In this document: positions 25,788 through 34,574 of the stretch, in pieces | How the letters are laid out: each line of letters starts with the position of its first letter | Position numbering within the stretch: the stretch's first letter is position 1 | Assembly (NCBI RefSeq): GCF_030362935.1 | Contig: NZ_JAUCDY010000013.1 | Coordinates: 9,370-73,369, forward strand | Source: Thiopseudomonas acetoxidans | Lineage (GTDB): Bacteria; Pseudomonadota; Gammaproteobacteria; Pseudomonadales; Pseudomonadaceae | Length of the DNA stretch: 64,000 nucleotides | Direction of reading: 5' to 3' | Notes under the pieces: generated by a model | The model's input: only the letters and a program-made list of their open reading frames with translations | Told to the model about the DNA's origin: nothing | The model's database searches: none | Made by a program: the position numbers and the translations under genes

Positions 25788-27109
25788 AAGTGCTGGGGCT
25801 AACCGCCACGCCCTATCGTTTAGGTATGGGTTGGATTTACCGCTATCACTACCGTGGCTTTGTGCGTAGCGAAGAAGACAAGCCCTTTGTGCACTGCATT
25901 TATGAGCTGCCGCTCAACTATATGATTCATCGCGGCTACCTGACTAAACCAGAGCTGGTCGATGCTGCCGTGGCGCAATATGATTTCTCCGCGCTGACGC
26001 AAAACCGTTTTGGCGACTACGCGGAAAAAGAGGTTAACGCGCTGCTGGGTAAACATCAGCGGGTTACTCGCGCCATTATTGAGCAGGTGATGGAACTGGC
26101 ACAGACGCGGCAAGCGGTGATGATTTTTGCTGCCACGGTGGAGCATGCGAAAGAAATTACGGGGTATTTGCCGCAAGAACAGACGGCTTTGATTACCGGT
26201 GCGACTGAGCAACGTGAGCGCGATGTGTTGATTCAGCGTTTTAAGCAGCGCCAATTAAAATACTTGGTCAATGTCTCGGTGCTTACCACAGGTTTTGATG
26301 CGCCGCATGTGGATTTTATCGCCATTTTGCGCCCGACCCAGTCGGTTAGTTTGTATCAACAAATAGTGGGTCGTGGTCTACGTTTGGATGAGGGCAAGCA
26401 GGAGTGTTTGGTGATTGATTACGCCGGCAATGCGGTGAATTTGTATCACCCGGAAGTGGGGGAGAAGAAGCCCAATCCCGACAGTGAGCCGGTGCAGGTA
26501 TTTTGCCCCAGCTGTGGCTTTGCCAATATCTACTGGGGTAAAACCGATGGCGAAGGGCAGGTAATTGAGCACTATGGTCGCCGTTGTCAGGGGCTGCTTG
26601 GCGTCGGTGAAGAGGACGAGCCTGTGCAGCCTTTTGAACAGTGCGACTACCGTTTTCGTTTCAAAGAATGCCCGCATTGTGGCGCCGAAAACGACATTGC
26701 CGCGCGTAACTGCCACCAGTGTAAAAAAGCTATTATCGATCCCGATGATCAGCTACGTGATGCGCTGAAGCTCAAAGATGCCATGGTCATCCGCTGCGCT
26801 GGGATGACTTTAAGCGTCAATGACAACAAACTGAAAATCACCTATCACGGCGAAGACGGTGAGGAGTTGAGAGAGTCCTTTGATTTTAGTAAACCCGCCC
26901 AGCGCACGGTGTTTAACCGACTGTTTGGCCGCCGCTTAGCCCAGAGCCGTGCACCGCAAACATTTAGTCAGTTGGCACAGGTGCTGGAAGTGCAAACCCT
27001 GCTGCTCGCACCAGACTTCGTCATTGCCCGCAAGCAAAAATACTACTGGCAGGTGCAAGAGCGGATTTTTGATTACCAAGGTAGCTATCGTAAGGCAAAT
27101 GAAGCCTAA
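25349..27109 (+). CDS. radD: DNA repair helicase RadD (YejH)
   Basis: A 586-residue superfamily-2 helicase, equal in length to E. coli RadD and closely similar throughout. Walker A PTGAGKS (about 32), DECHR (about 117), LTATPYRLG, VLTTGFDAPHVD and QQIVGRGLR give the two RecA lobes. Two zinc-binding clusters follow (CPSCGFANIYWGK and CPHCGAENDIAARNCHQCKK). RadD assists RecA-dependent repair of double-strand breaks and interacts with SSB in E. coli. ATG at 25349 is chosen because it matches the family start; a TTG at 25325 lies upstream. The first 440 bp are duplicated at 11624. Confidence 0.95.
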   Translation: MNTSFTLRPYQQEAVDATLKHFRTSDESAVIVLPTGAGKSLVIAELARLARRKILVVTHVKELVEQNHAKYQSYGVEGGIFSAGLNRKDSHHQVTFASVQSVAANLDQFHDEYSLMIIDECHRVSGEEDSQYQRIIQQLRQQNTGLKVLGLTATPYRLGMGWIYRYHYRGFVRSEEDKPFVHCIYELPLNYMIHRGYLTKPELVDAAVAQYDFSALTQNRFGDYAEKEVNALLGKHQRVTRAIIEQVMELAQTRQAVMIFAATVEHAKEITGYLPQEQTALITGATEQRERDVLIQRFKQRQLKYLVNVSVLTTGFDAPHVDFIAILRPTQSVSLYQQIVGRGLRLDEGKQECLVIDYAGNAVNLYHPEVGEKKPNPDSEPVQVFCPSCGFANIYWGKTDGEGQVIEHYGRRCQGLLGVGEEDEPVQPFEQCDYRFRFKECPHCGAENDIAARNCHQCKKAIIDPDDQLRDALKLKDAMVIRCAGMTLSVNDNKLKITYHGEDGEELRESFDFSKPAQRTVFNRLFGRRLAQSRAPQTFSQLAQVLEVQTLLLAPDFVIARKQKYYWQVQERIFDYQGSYRKANEA

Positions 27110-27146
27110 CTTCTGTTCGAACTGTCGCTGCGCTGCTGGTCTTTGG

Positions 27147-27210
27147 GCACGGCTTTTGTGATGCACAGCTCTTGTGGGGCACAGCTCTTGTGATGCACGG
27201 CTCTTGTGGG
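27147..27210 (+). repeat. four tandem 16-bp repeats running into a REPIN
   Basis: Four units of 16 bp follow each other without gaps: GCACGGCTTTTGTGAT, GCACAGCTCTTGTGGG, GCACAGCTCTTGTGAT, GCACGGCTCTTGTGGG. The end of the last unit (TGTGGG) is also the start of the REPIN at 27205. The unit resembles the GGGCACGGCT...TGTGGG border of the REPINs near 7300 and 7410, so the array looks like an expansion of a REPIN edge. Confidence 0.85.
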
Positions 27211-27281
27211 AGCGCATCTTATGCGCGATTGTGGTTTGGTGCTGCTGGATGGTTTTTTCGCGCAAGAGTTGCGCTCCCACA
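27205..27281. repeat. REPIN (inverted pair of REP sequences)
   Basis: A 77-bp element beginning TGTGGGAGCGCATCTTATG, with CGCGATTG and a variable loop, and ending AAGAGTTGCGCTCCCACA, followed by GTAGAGCGG as in the 7-kb cluster. It lies about 95 bases after radD. The rest of 27110-27557 contains no gene; frames crossing it are artefacts of the repeats. Confidence 0.88.
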
Positions 27282-27575
27282 GTAGAGCGGTCGCTGCGCC
27301 GCTGGTCTTTGACCGAAAGCTTGAATTTAATGAAAGCTTTAGCGACTGTGTTACATGTATTAATAAATTACTTTCCTCAGGTTTAATCGATAGGATTAAG
27401 TTATTAAGGGATAACCGGCTTACGCATAAAGAATGGCGACTATGATATGGCTGAAAAGGGGAATACAATTCAAGACACTTTTAGTCTTTATCACACATGG
27501 AAGCAATTTTGGTTAGCCTAAACAAGCTGCATCAACGCGTTAGCTATCCAATCTCTGTGAACTTCCCCCCCACTT

Positions 27576-28406
27576 CTATAGACACTCGGCTACTGGACTT
27601 AAGTGGTTCTTTTCTTCGTATTCTACTGGTGACATCTGGCCTAGGTAGCTGTGACTTCTTTTACGGTTATAAAATACTTCGATATAATCAAAAATATCAC
27701 TACGCGCATCTTCACGAGTAGTATAAACCTTACGTCTGATTCGCTCTTTTTTCAATGAACCAAAAAAAGATTCCACAACCGCATTATCCCAGCAGTTACC
27801 GCGTCGACTCATACTAGGGGTTAAGTTATGGTCCTTAATAAACTTCATCCAAGCATCGCTGGTGAACTGTGAGCCTTGATCAGAGTGGATGATTACTGCG
27901 CCTTTGGGTCTTCTACGCCATAGGGCCATTAATAGTGCATCAAGCACTATTTCCTTGGTCATTCTTTCTTTCATCGACCAGCCAACAACCCGGCGCGTGC
28001 ATAAATCGAGTACGACAGCTAAGTATAAAAAGCCTTCTCGGGTTTCAATGTAGGTAATATCAGTGACCCAAGCCTTGTCTGGTTCATCATAATTAAACTC
28101 ACGGTTAAGGATATTATCTGCAGCATCTTCGGGCTTACCAGCAGGATGATGCCTTGGTACCTTATAGCCTCTTAATGCACGTATATTCGCTTGCTTCATT
28201 AGCCTCGCTACTCGGTTAACTGAGCATTTTTCGTCTAATTTCTTTAGCTCATTATGAATACGTGGGCTGCCGTAGATATAATCAAAATCTTCCCATATTG
28301 TTTGGATTAAATCGGTAAGGCGCTTATTTTCAAGGGTTCTTGGTGAGTCAGGTTGTTTAAGCCATTGATAGTAACCACTCGGATTGACCTTCAATAAACG
28401 GCACAT
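27576..28406 (-). CDS. IS3-family transposase OrfB (rve integrase core)
   Basis: A 276-residue catalytic part. An HTH_21-like segment (ENKRLTDLIQTIWEDFDYIYGSPRI) is followed by the rve core with the DDE triad: D in WVTDITYIE, D in IIHSDQGSQFTS, and E in NAVVESFFGSLKKE. In life it is mostly made as an OrfA-OrfB fusion by frameshifting near 28490; the ATG at 28406 is only a formal start. No disruption is visible. Confidence 0.9.
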   Translation of the reverse strand: MCRLLKVNPSGYYQWLKQPDSPRTLENKRLTDLIQTIWEDFDYIYGSPRIHNELKKLDEKCSVNRVARLMKQANIRALRGYKVPRHHPAGKPEDAADNILNREFNYDEPDKAWVTDITYIETREGFLYLAVVLDLCTRRVVGWSMKERMTKEIVLDALLMALWRRRPKGAVIIHSDQGSQFTSDAWMKFIKDHNLTPSMSRRGNCWDNAVVESFFGSLKKERIRRKVYTTREDARSDIFDYIEVFYNRKRSHSYLGQMSPVEYEEKNHLSPVAECL

Positions 28407-28453
28407 GAGCCTGACTGGGTGGCAGTTCTTATGTTCTTTAATAAACGCATACC

Positions 28454-28741
28454 TTAGCTGAACTGCTTGGCAAAGTATGCGGCGGCCTTTTTTAGGATAT
28501 CTCGCTCTTCTTCAGCGCGTTTTAAAGCTGCTTTAAGCTGAGCATTTTCAGTCGCTAAGTCTGCCTGTGCGCTGATTACTGGATCTGGATTGGTGGCTTG
28601 CCTATGCTGTTTTAACCAGTTGTAAAGGGTGCTTCTAGTCACGCCGATTCTTTCAGAAACTTCTAAAACGGAATAGCCACGTTCAGTGACTTGCTTAATT
28701 GCTTCGGCTCTAAACTCTGGTGTGTAGTGGGGTTTCAACAT
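28454..28741 (-). CDS. IS3-family transposase OrfA (helix-turn-helix, leucine zipper)
   Basis: A 95-residue protein. The N-terminal HTH (YTPEFRAEAIKQVTERGYSVLEVSERIGVTRSTLYNWLKQ) binds the IS ends. The C-terminal heptads (ENAQLKAALKRAEEERDILKKAAAYF) form a dimerising zipper and contain the A AAA AAG slippery codons. It is the first gene of the element. Confidence 0.9.
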   Translation of the reverse strand: MLKPHYTPEFRAEAIKQVTERGYSVLEVSERIGVTRSTLYNWLKQHRQATNPDPVISAQADLATENAQLKAALKRAEEERDILKKAAAYFAKQFS

Positions 28742-28870
28742 GTTAATCTCCTAAGGTATGTATTCTAACTTAAGAGTGTCTAGTAGTTTAGGGGAAGTTC
28801 AGTCACACATGCGTCACAGAAGTGTCACAGAGGCTTTTTAGGCAGTTTTTAAGACAGGAATGGCAGGCAT

Positions 28871-28906
28871 AAAAAAAGCCCTAACTTATTGAAAGTTAAG
28901 GCTTTT
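28871..28906 (-). terminator. rho-independent terminator of tRNA-fMet
   Basis: On the minus strand AAAAGCCTTAACTT, a short loop, and AAGTTAGGGCTTTTTTT form a stem ending in a T-run, a few bases after the encoded CCA of the tRNA. It separates the tRNA from the IS3 element. Confidence 0.85.
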
Positions 28907-28911
28907 GAATC

Positions 28912-28988
<77 letters not shown>

Positions 28989-28994
28989 ACGACA

Positions 28995-29022
28995 ATTATA
29001 CACAGAATGTGAGTTGTGTCAA
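28995..29022 (-). promoter_or_regulatory. consensus sigma-70 promoter of tRNA-fMet
   Basis: A perfect -35 TTGACA (29017-29022) and a perfect -10 TATAAT (28995-29000) on the minus strand are separated by 16 bases. The tRNA 5' end is 6 bases after the -10, so little 5' trimming is needed. This is one of the strongest promoters in the window. Confidence 0.88.
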
Positions 29023-29025
29023 AAA

Positions 29026-29568
29026 CTATTTCTGTTCGCTCGAAATGTCGCTCTGTTGACGCGCTTTTTGTCTGCGCTTCCAGTTTTTAGAAACCCACCA
29101 ACGCCAGTAGAGCATGGTGATGCTATAGCCGAGGATGGCTAGGATTATTCCAGCAACAAGTGAGCCTAGGTAAAGCGGTTGCCAGTGGGTGGTGGTGACT
29201 TCCATGATCCATTGCAAGGTGAATTTGTCCGGCATGCTGACTGCCGGGGTGCCCAGTAGCCATGAGCCCAGTTTATAAGTGGCATAAAAAATGGGTGGCA
29301 TGGTGATGGGATTGGTTAGCCAAACAAGACCAATGGACAGGGGAAGATTGGCGCGTAACGGAATGGCAACCAGTGCGGCAGCCAGCATTTGCATGGGCAT
29401 GGGGATCATGGCCCAAAACAAACCTATAGCCACAGCCCTTGCAACGGAGTGACGGTTGAGGTGCCATAGGTTTGCATCATGGATCAGGCTGCCTAAGAAA
29501 CGTAAAGACTTGTTTTCTTTAATGGTTTCCGGGTTGGGCATGTAGCGTCTGAATAACTCGCGTGGCAT
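29026..29568 (-). CDS. DUF2062 inner-membrane protein
   Basis: A 180-residue protein with three hydrophobic stretches. The family pattern is visible: HSVARAVAIGLFWAMIPMPMQM, then LRANLPLSIGLVWLTNPITMPPIFYATYKLG, then a C-terminal helix LGSLVAGIILAILGYSITML before a basic, Gln/Ser-rich tail. Function is unknown. In Pseudomonas this gene lies, as I recall, near comEC, as it does here, where it is divergent from it. The tRNA-fMet promoter sits immediately after its stop codon. Confidence 0.85.
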   Translation of the reverse strand: MPRELFRRYMPNPETIKENKSLRFLGSLIHDANLWHLNRHSVARAVAIGLFWAMIPMPMQMLAAALVAIPLRANLPLSIGLVWLTNPITMPPIFYATYKLGSWLLGTPAVSMPDKFTLQWIMEVTTTHWQPLYLGSLVAGIILAILGYSITMLYWRWWVSKNWKRRQKARQQSDISSEQK

Positions 29569-29905
29569 TGAAAAGCTCGATGTGAAAAAATTAGGCTATT
29601 ATGCATCTGCAAGAAATTGGCTTGTGCGTGAAGATGCAACAAAAAATAGCGTGGTATTCCTTAGCGAAGAATTGTCTTCTTTTTAATGCTGAATCGCCAT
29701 TATAGCGCAGTTTAAACGGTTTCATTTGCATTTGTTTTGTTGCTAATTATGTTGCAAGCCACTGCGCAATTATTCGCGGTAGCGAAGCTGTATGTCTAGA
29801 CCTATAGCTGGTGGCTGTGTTAATTAAGTGACTATAGTCCTGTGAAAGGCTAAGTAAGTCGAGCAAGTTCTGGATTTTTACCGATTGGCACAAGGAAGTG
29901 GCAAT
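29569..29905. other. 337-bp divergent intergenic region
   Basis: An AT-rich region between the divergently transcribed DUF2062 and comEC genes. The in-frame TTG at 29885 is not a convincing start for comEC. I see no stem-loop with a T-run and no recognisable operator; promoters for both genes must lie here. Confidence 0.4.
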
Positions 29906-32152
29906 ATGCGTATTTATTTTTTGGCATTTTGTGCTGGCGTAATCGCGTTACGCTTTATTCCGGCTTTACCCGCACCGCACTGGTTATTATTGCTGCTCTT
30001 GTGTGCGCTCTTATTGCTGCGCAAGTTGGGATGGTTAGCGGTTTTTTTGTTGGCGTTCTGCTGGGCTAGTTGGCAGGCCACTTTGCTGCTCAACAACCGC
30101 TTAGTGGACGAGTGGGATGGGCAGACTGTTTGGCTGGAAGGGCAGGTGGCTGGTTTGCCGCAGTGGTCGCAGTCGGCAACGGGACAGCCAGTGGTGCGCT
30201 TTGAGTTGTTGGATGCGCAGTCGCGGCGTACTGAGTTGCCCAGTCGCATTCGCGTATCTTGGTATAACCCACCGCTAATTAAAGCCGGTGAGCGTTGGCG
30301 TTTGGCGGTAACTTTAAAACAGCCGCACGGCTTGTTGAATCCACACACCTTTGATTACCAGCAATGGCTGACGTCTCGCGCAATAGGGGCTACCGGCAGT
30401 GTCAAAACAGGTGAGCGTGTGCGTGCTGGGCGGGGACTGGCTGCTTGGCGAGAAGCGCTGCGTGATAGGCTTTTGCTTGCTCTGCCTGATACGCCAGCGC
30501 GTGCTGGCGTGATTGCTTTGGTGTTAGGTGATGGTTCGGGTTTGTCGCGCGCGCAATGGCAAGTGCTGCAAAGCTCTGGCACGGTGCATCTGTTTGTTAT
30601 TTCGGGGCAGCATATTAGTCTTGTTGCTGGTCTGGCTTATGCGCTTATTGCGTGGTTGCAACGCTTGGCACTGTGGCCAATGCGCGTCCCTTGGTTGCCG
30701 GTGGCTTGCGGCTTGGCTTTGCTGAGTGCTCTGTTGTATGGCGCTTTGGCGGGTTTTGCCGTGCCGGTGCAACGGGCATTGATTATGGTGGCGGTGGTGT
30801 TGTTTTGGCGCTTACGTTATCAGCAACTGGCCAGTTGGACGCCTTGGATGCTCGCGTTGAGCCTTATATTGTTTTACGACCCTTTAGTGGTGTTGCAGCC
30901 TGGCTTGTGGTTGTCTTTTGCTGCGGTGGCAGTGTTGTTGCTGGTGTTTGCTTGGCGCTTAGGTCGTTGGCCGTGGTGGCAGGTGTTAACCCGTGCGCAG
31001 TGGGCGGCGGCTCTGGGGTTGATGCCTTTTTTGTTGGCTTTAGGATTGCCCGTGAGTGCGTTGGGTGTCATAGCGAATATTGTCGCGGTGCCTTTTGTGA
31101 GTGTGTGGGCTTTGCCTTTGTCTTTGCTGGGGGCGGGATTGTTGTTTTGGCCTGCTGCGGCGCAGTTTGTTTTGTGGTTGGCGGCACAGTCTTTAACGCT
31201 GATGTGGCATGTGTTGGAGCTGGGTGTGAGTTGGCAGGCGGCTTGGAATGCGCCTTATTTGCCTTGGTGGGTGCTGCTGTTAGCCGCTTTAGCGGTTTTT
31301 TTATTGTTACTACCCAGCGCATTACGGCCTGCATGGCTGGTTTTGGGTTTATTTATTCCGCTGTTGTGGCCGCCCTTAACCCATGAAGTTCGGCCAAATA
31401 GGGCGCAGATTTGGCTGTTGGATGTCGGGCAGGGTCAGGCCATTGTTGTGCGCACCGCGACTCATACCCTGCTGTATGACGCAGGTCCAAAGATGGGTGG
31501 CATGGATGCGGGCGAGCAAATTGTTTGGCCTTTTTTGCGTGGCGAGCGCATCAAGCAGCTTGATAAGTTGGTTTTGTCACATGCGGACGCTGACCATGCC
31601 GGTGGTGCTGAAGCTGTTTTGCAGAGGCTGCCTGTGTTACAGCGCATTAGCGGTGAGCCGGAACGTCATCAGCATTGGCAGGCGCAACCCTGCTCAGAGC
31701 AGTCTTGGCAGTGGGATGGCGTGCGGTTTTGGCAATGGCAATGGTCGCAGGCGACTGAGGGCAATGAGGCATCCTGTGTTTTATTGGTGCAGGCGCAGGA
31801 TGAACGTTTTCTGGTGACAGGAGATTTAGGGGTGAACGGTGAGCGGGCGCTGCTCGATGCGCAGCCTGATTTGCAAGTTGATTGGCTGGTCGCAGGGCAT
31901 CACGGCAGTCGTACCTCTACCAGTGCTGAGTTTTTGCAGCACCTACAACCCAGCGCGGTGTTAATTTCACGCGGGCGTTATAACGGTTATGGACATCCCC
32001 ATGCGGTTGTGATGCAACGTTTGCAGCAGGCGCAGGTAAAAATTTACGACACGGCTAGCGATAAAGCGATGCGTATTGATTTAGGTGCACATCAAAAAAT
32101 ATGGCGCATGGCACAGCAGCGCGCTTTTTGGCGTGATGGTGTACAAGAGTAA
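29906..32152 (+). CDS. comEC: ComEC/Rec2 DNA internalisation channel
   Basis: A 748-residue polytopic membrane protein. N-terminal helices and a DUF4131-type OB domain (about 1-190) are followed by the competence domain, about ten helices (about 200-490), including GDGSGLSRAQWQVLQSSGTVHLFVISGQH. The C-terminal metallo-beta-lactamase-like domain has LDVGQGQAIVV, LSHADADHAGG and AGHHGSRTSTSAEF. It conducts single-stranded DNA into the cytoplasm during natural transformation. ATG at 29906 with AAGGAAG upstream is preferred. Leucine codons are unusually often TTG. It heads the comEC-to-murB series. Confidence 0.92.
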   Translation: MRIYFLAFCAGVIALRFIPALPAPHWLLLLLLCALLLLRKLGWLAVFLLAFCWASWQATLLLNNRLVDEWDGQTVWLEGQVAGLPQWSQSATGQPVVRFELLDAQSRRTELPSRIRVSWYNPPLIKAGERWRLAVTLKQPHGLLNPHTFDYQQWLTSRAIGATGSVKTGERVRAGRGLAAWREALRDRLLLALPDTPARAGVIALVLGDGSGLSRAQWQVLQSSGTVHLFVISGQHISLVAGLAYALIAWLQRLALWPMRVPWLPVACGLALLSALLYGALAGFAVPVQRALIMVAVVLFWRLRYQQLASWTPWMLALSLILFYDPLVVLQPGLWLSFAAVAVLLLVFAWRLGRWPWWQVLTRAQWAAALGLMPFLLALGLPVSALGVIANIVAVPFVSVWALPLSLLGAGLLFWPAAAQFVLWLAAQSLTLMWHVLELGVSWQAAWNAPYLPWWVLLLAALAVFLLLLPSALRPAWLVLGLFIPLLWPPLTHEVRPNRAQIWLLDVGQGQAIVVRTATHTLLYDAGPKMGGMDAGEQIVWPFLRGERIKQLDKLVLSHADADHAGGAEAVLQRLPVLQRISGEPERHQHWQAQPCSEQSWQWDGVRFWQWQWSQATEGNEASCVLLVQAQDERFLVTGDLGVNGERALLDAQPDLQVDWLVAGHHGSRTSTSAEFLQHLQPSAVLISRGRYNGYGHPHAVVMQRLQQAQVKIYDTASDKAMRIDLGAHQKIWRMAQQRAFWRDGVQE

Positions 32153-32273
32153 ATTTGTCGCGATTAAATTTTATTGGTTAAATTTCTGTCTTTACCTGCG
32201 AGAATTGAGATCTAATTCAGTCGGACTCTGCTAGTGCTTGTGCTAAAGTTACGCAAAATTTTTGCTTGGAGTG

Positions 32274-32912
32274 ATGCTTGTGTGGGAGCTGATTAAATCG
32301 GGCGGCTGGATTATGCTGCCAATTATCGTTTGTTCAGTTATAGCGGTGGCTATAGTGGCTGAAAGGTTGTGGACGTTACGCCCCGGCAAGATTAATCCAC
32401 CGCATTTATTAGGGGAAGTGTGGCGCTGGGTGCAGGCTAAACAGCTTGATAGTGGCAAGCTTAAAGAGCTGCGCAAGGGTTCAGCGTTAGGTCAGATTTT
32501 AGCGGCTGGTTTAGCAAATTCCCGCCATGGTCGCGATATTATGAAAGAAAGTATCCAGGAAGCGGGTACTAAAGTAGTTAATGAGCTGGAGCGTTATTTA
32601 ACGCCGCTGGGAACCATTGCGGCTATTACGCCTTTATTAGGTTTGCTGGGTACAGTGCTGGGGATGATTGAGATTTTCAGCGCCTTTATGGGCTCAGGTA
32701 TGGCGAACGCACCACAACTTGCGGGCGGTATCGCCAAAGCTTTGATTACTACAGCAGCCGGTTTAATCGTGGCCATTCCAGCGCTGTTCTTTCACCGTTT
32801 TTTACAGCGCCGCGTAGATGAGCTGGTGGTTGGCATGGAGCAAGAGGCGATTAAGCTGGTCGAGGCTGTGCAGGGTGATCGTGAGGTTGAATTAAGCGAG
32901 GCTCAAGAGTGA
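32274..32912 (+). CDS. ExbB/TolQ-type proton channel protein
   Basis: A 212-residue inner-membrane protein with helices at about 8-28, 105-130 and 150-175. The family loop TPLGTIAAITPLLGLLGTVLGMIEIF precedes the proton-path helix GGIAKALITTAAGLIVAIPALFFH. It overlaps the exbD-like gene by 4 bp; together they form the energising complex for a TonB-like partner. The position between comEC and lpxK is the usual Pseudomonas arrangement, where the gene is labelled tolQ/exbB without a proven partner. ATG at 32274 follows TTGGAG. Confidence 0.9.
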   Translation: MLVWELIKSGGWIMLPIIVCSVIAVAIVAERLWTLRPGKINPPHLLGEVWRWVQAKQLDSGKLKELRKGSALGQILAAGLANSRHGRDIMKESIQEAGTKVVNELERYLTPLGTIAAITPLLGLLGTVLGMIEIFSAFMGSGMANAPQLAGGIAKALITTAAGLIVAIPALFFHRFLQRRVDELVVGMEQEAIKLVEAVQGDREVELSEAQE

Positions 32913-33337
32913 AATTCCCCCGTAAAGCACGTGAACCCGTAGATATCAACTTGGCGCCACTGATCGATGTGGTGTTTATTCTGCTACTGTTTTTTGTGGT
33001 AACCACCACCTTTACGCGCGAGACCTTGCTGAAAATTGATTTACCGGAAGCGGTATCTGGTGTGCAGCCTGAGGAGCAATATACTATTCCTTTAGAGATT
33101 TTAGTGGGTCAGGAAGGTAACTATGCAGTTAATGGGAAGACTCTGGCCAGTAGCGATCTTAATTCGCTAATGGCGGCTTTAATTGAAGTATCCGCAGGGG
33201 ATAAAGAGTTACCCGTTACACTGAGCGCCGATGGTAAAGCACCGCATCAGGCGGTAGTTACCGCGATGGATGCAGCTTCTAAACTTGGTTTTATCCATAT
33301 GCGTATTACCACTATTGAGGCGCAAGAGTCGCAGTGA
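32909..33337 (+). CDS. ExbD/TolR-type biopolymer transport protein
   Basis: A 142-residue protein with a GTG start. The short cytoplasmic tail EPVDINLAPLIDVVFILLLFFVVTTTF includes the membrane helix with the conserved Asp that carries protons. The periplasmic domain ends with the usual VTAMDAASKLGFIHMRITT. Overlapping stops and starts with both neighbours indicate one operon. Confidence 0.92.
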   Translation: MKFPRKAREPVDINLAPLIDVVFILLLFFVVTTTFTRETLLKIDLPEAVSGVQPEEQYTIPLEILVGQEGNYAVNGKTLASSDLNSLMAALIEVSAGDKELPVTLSADGKAPHQAVVTAMDAASKLGFIHMRITTIEAQESQ

Positions 33338-34335
33338 AATTTGCCGACCGCCTCGTACAAGCCTGGTATGAAGGTCATGCTGGGCTTGTTGCGTTATGGC
33401 CGTTGGAAAAACTCTACCGTGCGGTGGTGCAGCGCAAGCGTCAACGGTTTTTACGGGGTGAGTTAGACAGCTACCGTGCGCCTGTGCCGGTGATTATTGT
33501 GGGTAACATTACCGTGGGCGGGACGGGCAAAACGCCGCTGATTTTATGGCTGATTGACTACTGCCGTGCGCGTAACTTGCGCGTGGGGGTGGTCAGTCGT
33601 GGCTATGGTGGGCAGCCAGCGCAGTGGCCGTGGACAGTGCAGGCAGACGATGAGGCGGCTTTAGTGGGTGATGAGCCAGCATTGCTAGTGCGCCGCTCGG
33701 CTGTGCCACTGGTGATTGATCCGCAACGACCCCGCGCCGTGCAGCAATTGTTGGCTGAACATGAGCTGGATTTGGTGCTTTGTGATGACGGTTTGCAGCA
33801 TTATCAGTTGGCGCGAGACTTGGAGTTAGTACTGATTGATGCCCAGCGTGGTTTAGGCAATCAGCGTTGTTTGCCAGCGGGCCCTTTGCGTGAACCGGTC
33901 GAGCGTCTGCAGTCGGTGGATGCGGTGTTGTTGAATGGTGCGACTGAGGATTCCGTGCAAGGGTTTTCGATGTTTTTGCAGCCGACCCAGTTAATTAATG
34001 TTAAAACGGGTGCGCGCCAACCATTAGAGTACTTCCCTGCAGGGCAGCGCATGCACGCCGTAGCTGGGATTGGTAATCCGCAGCGTTTTTTTAATACGCT
34101 GAAACAGTTACACTGGCATCCTATTACCCACGCCTTTGCTGATCACGCTGAATTTACTGCCGCTGATTTAAGTTTTGATGATGACTTACCGGTGCTGATG
34201 ACCGAGAAGGATGCAGTAAAGTGCCAAGCCTTCGCACAAGAACGCTGGTGGTATGTTGCTGTGGATGCACAGCCTTCTGCGGGTTTTGTGCAGTGGCTGA
34301 ATGCGCGCTTTGAGACGATGTTTAGAGCTACGTAG
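33334..34335 (+). CDS. lpxK: tetraacyldisaccharide 4'-kinase LpxK
   Basis: A 333-residue enzyme of lipid A synthesis that phosphorylates the 4'-position of the disaccharide precursor at the inner membrane. Visible marks are the P-loop VGNITVGGTGKTPL (about residue 50), VSRGYGG, VGDEPALLVRR, VLCDDGLQHYQLARDLELVLIDAQRGLGNQRCLPAGPLREP, and a C-terminal MTEKDAVKC. The length is normal. GTG start overlapping the exbD-like stop by 4 bp. Confidence 0.95.
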   Translation: MKFADRLVQAWYEGHAGLVALWPLEKLYRAVVQRKRQRFLRGELDSYRAPVPVIIVGNITVGGTGKTPLILWLIDYCRARNLRVGVVSRGYGGQPAQWPWTVQADDEAALVGDEPALLVRRSAVPLVIDPQRPRAVQQLLAEHELDLVLCDDGLQHYQLARDLELVLIDAQRGLGNQRCLPAGPLREPVERLQSVDAVLLNGATEDSVQGFSMFLQPTQLINVKTGARQPLEYFPAGQRMHAVAGIGNPQRFFNTLKQLHWHPITHAFADHAEFTAADLSFDDDLPVLMTEKDAVKCQAFAQERWWYVAVDAQPSAGFVQWLNARFETMFRAT

Positions 34336-34385
34336 TTATTTTTATCAGCACTATTAACGCAAATATATTTACGAGGTGAACTGAG

Positions 34386-34574
34386 ATGGATGCAAAGTTG
34401 CTGGATATTTTGGCCTGTCCGTTATGCAAAAGTAATGTGCAGTTGAGTGCGGATAAAACCGAGCTTATCTGTAAAGCCGATGGCTTAGCCTTTCCGGTGC
34501 GTGACGGTATTCCGGTGATGCTGGAAGAGCAGGCACGTACGTTAACCACGGACGAGCGTTTGGATTCTAAATAA
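34386..34574 (+). CDS. ycaR: Trm112-like small zinc-ribbon protein (YcaR)
   Basis: A 62-residue protein beginning MDAKLLDILACPLCKSNVQL, followed by LAFPVRDGIPVMLEEQAR, the Trm112/YcaR pattern with one CxxC. It sits between lpxK and kdsB as in most gamma-proteobacteria and shares its last base with the kdsB start. A role as a partner or stabiliser of other enzymes is supposed. A GAGGTG site precedes the ATG. Confidence 0.92.
   Translation: MDAKLLDILACPLCKSNVQLSADKTELICKADGLAFPVRDGIPVMLEEQARTLTTDERLDSK

Larger units (their letters stand above)
27558..28801 (-). mobile_element. IS3-family insertion sequence, about 1.24 kb
   Basis: The ends are inverted repeats starting TGAACTTCCCC on both sides (left at 27558; right, minus strand, ending at 28801), and the similarity continues inward around TAGACACTC. 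It carries an orfA/orfB pair transcribed right to left. An A6G slippery run lies at 28487-28493 (minus strand CTAAAAAAGG), the typical site for the -1 frameshift that makes OrfAB. Both ORFs are intact, so the element may be active. I could not identify a target-site duplication at these borders. Confidence 0.9.

Noticed and set aside
27497..27721. 74-residue plus-strand frame at the left end of the IS3 element
   Set aside because: It overlaps the IS end and runs antisense to orfB; there is no homology or start context.
30652..31386. 244-residue frame inside comEC
   Set aside because: It is an out-of-frame reading of the GT-rich comEC coding sequence, full of Cys/Gly/Val runs without domain structure.
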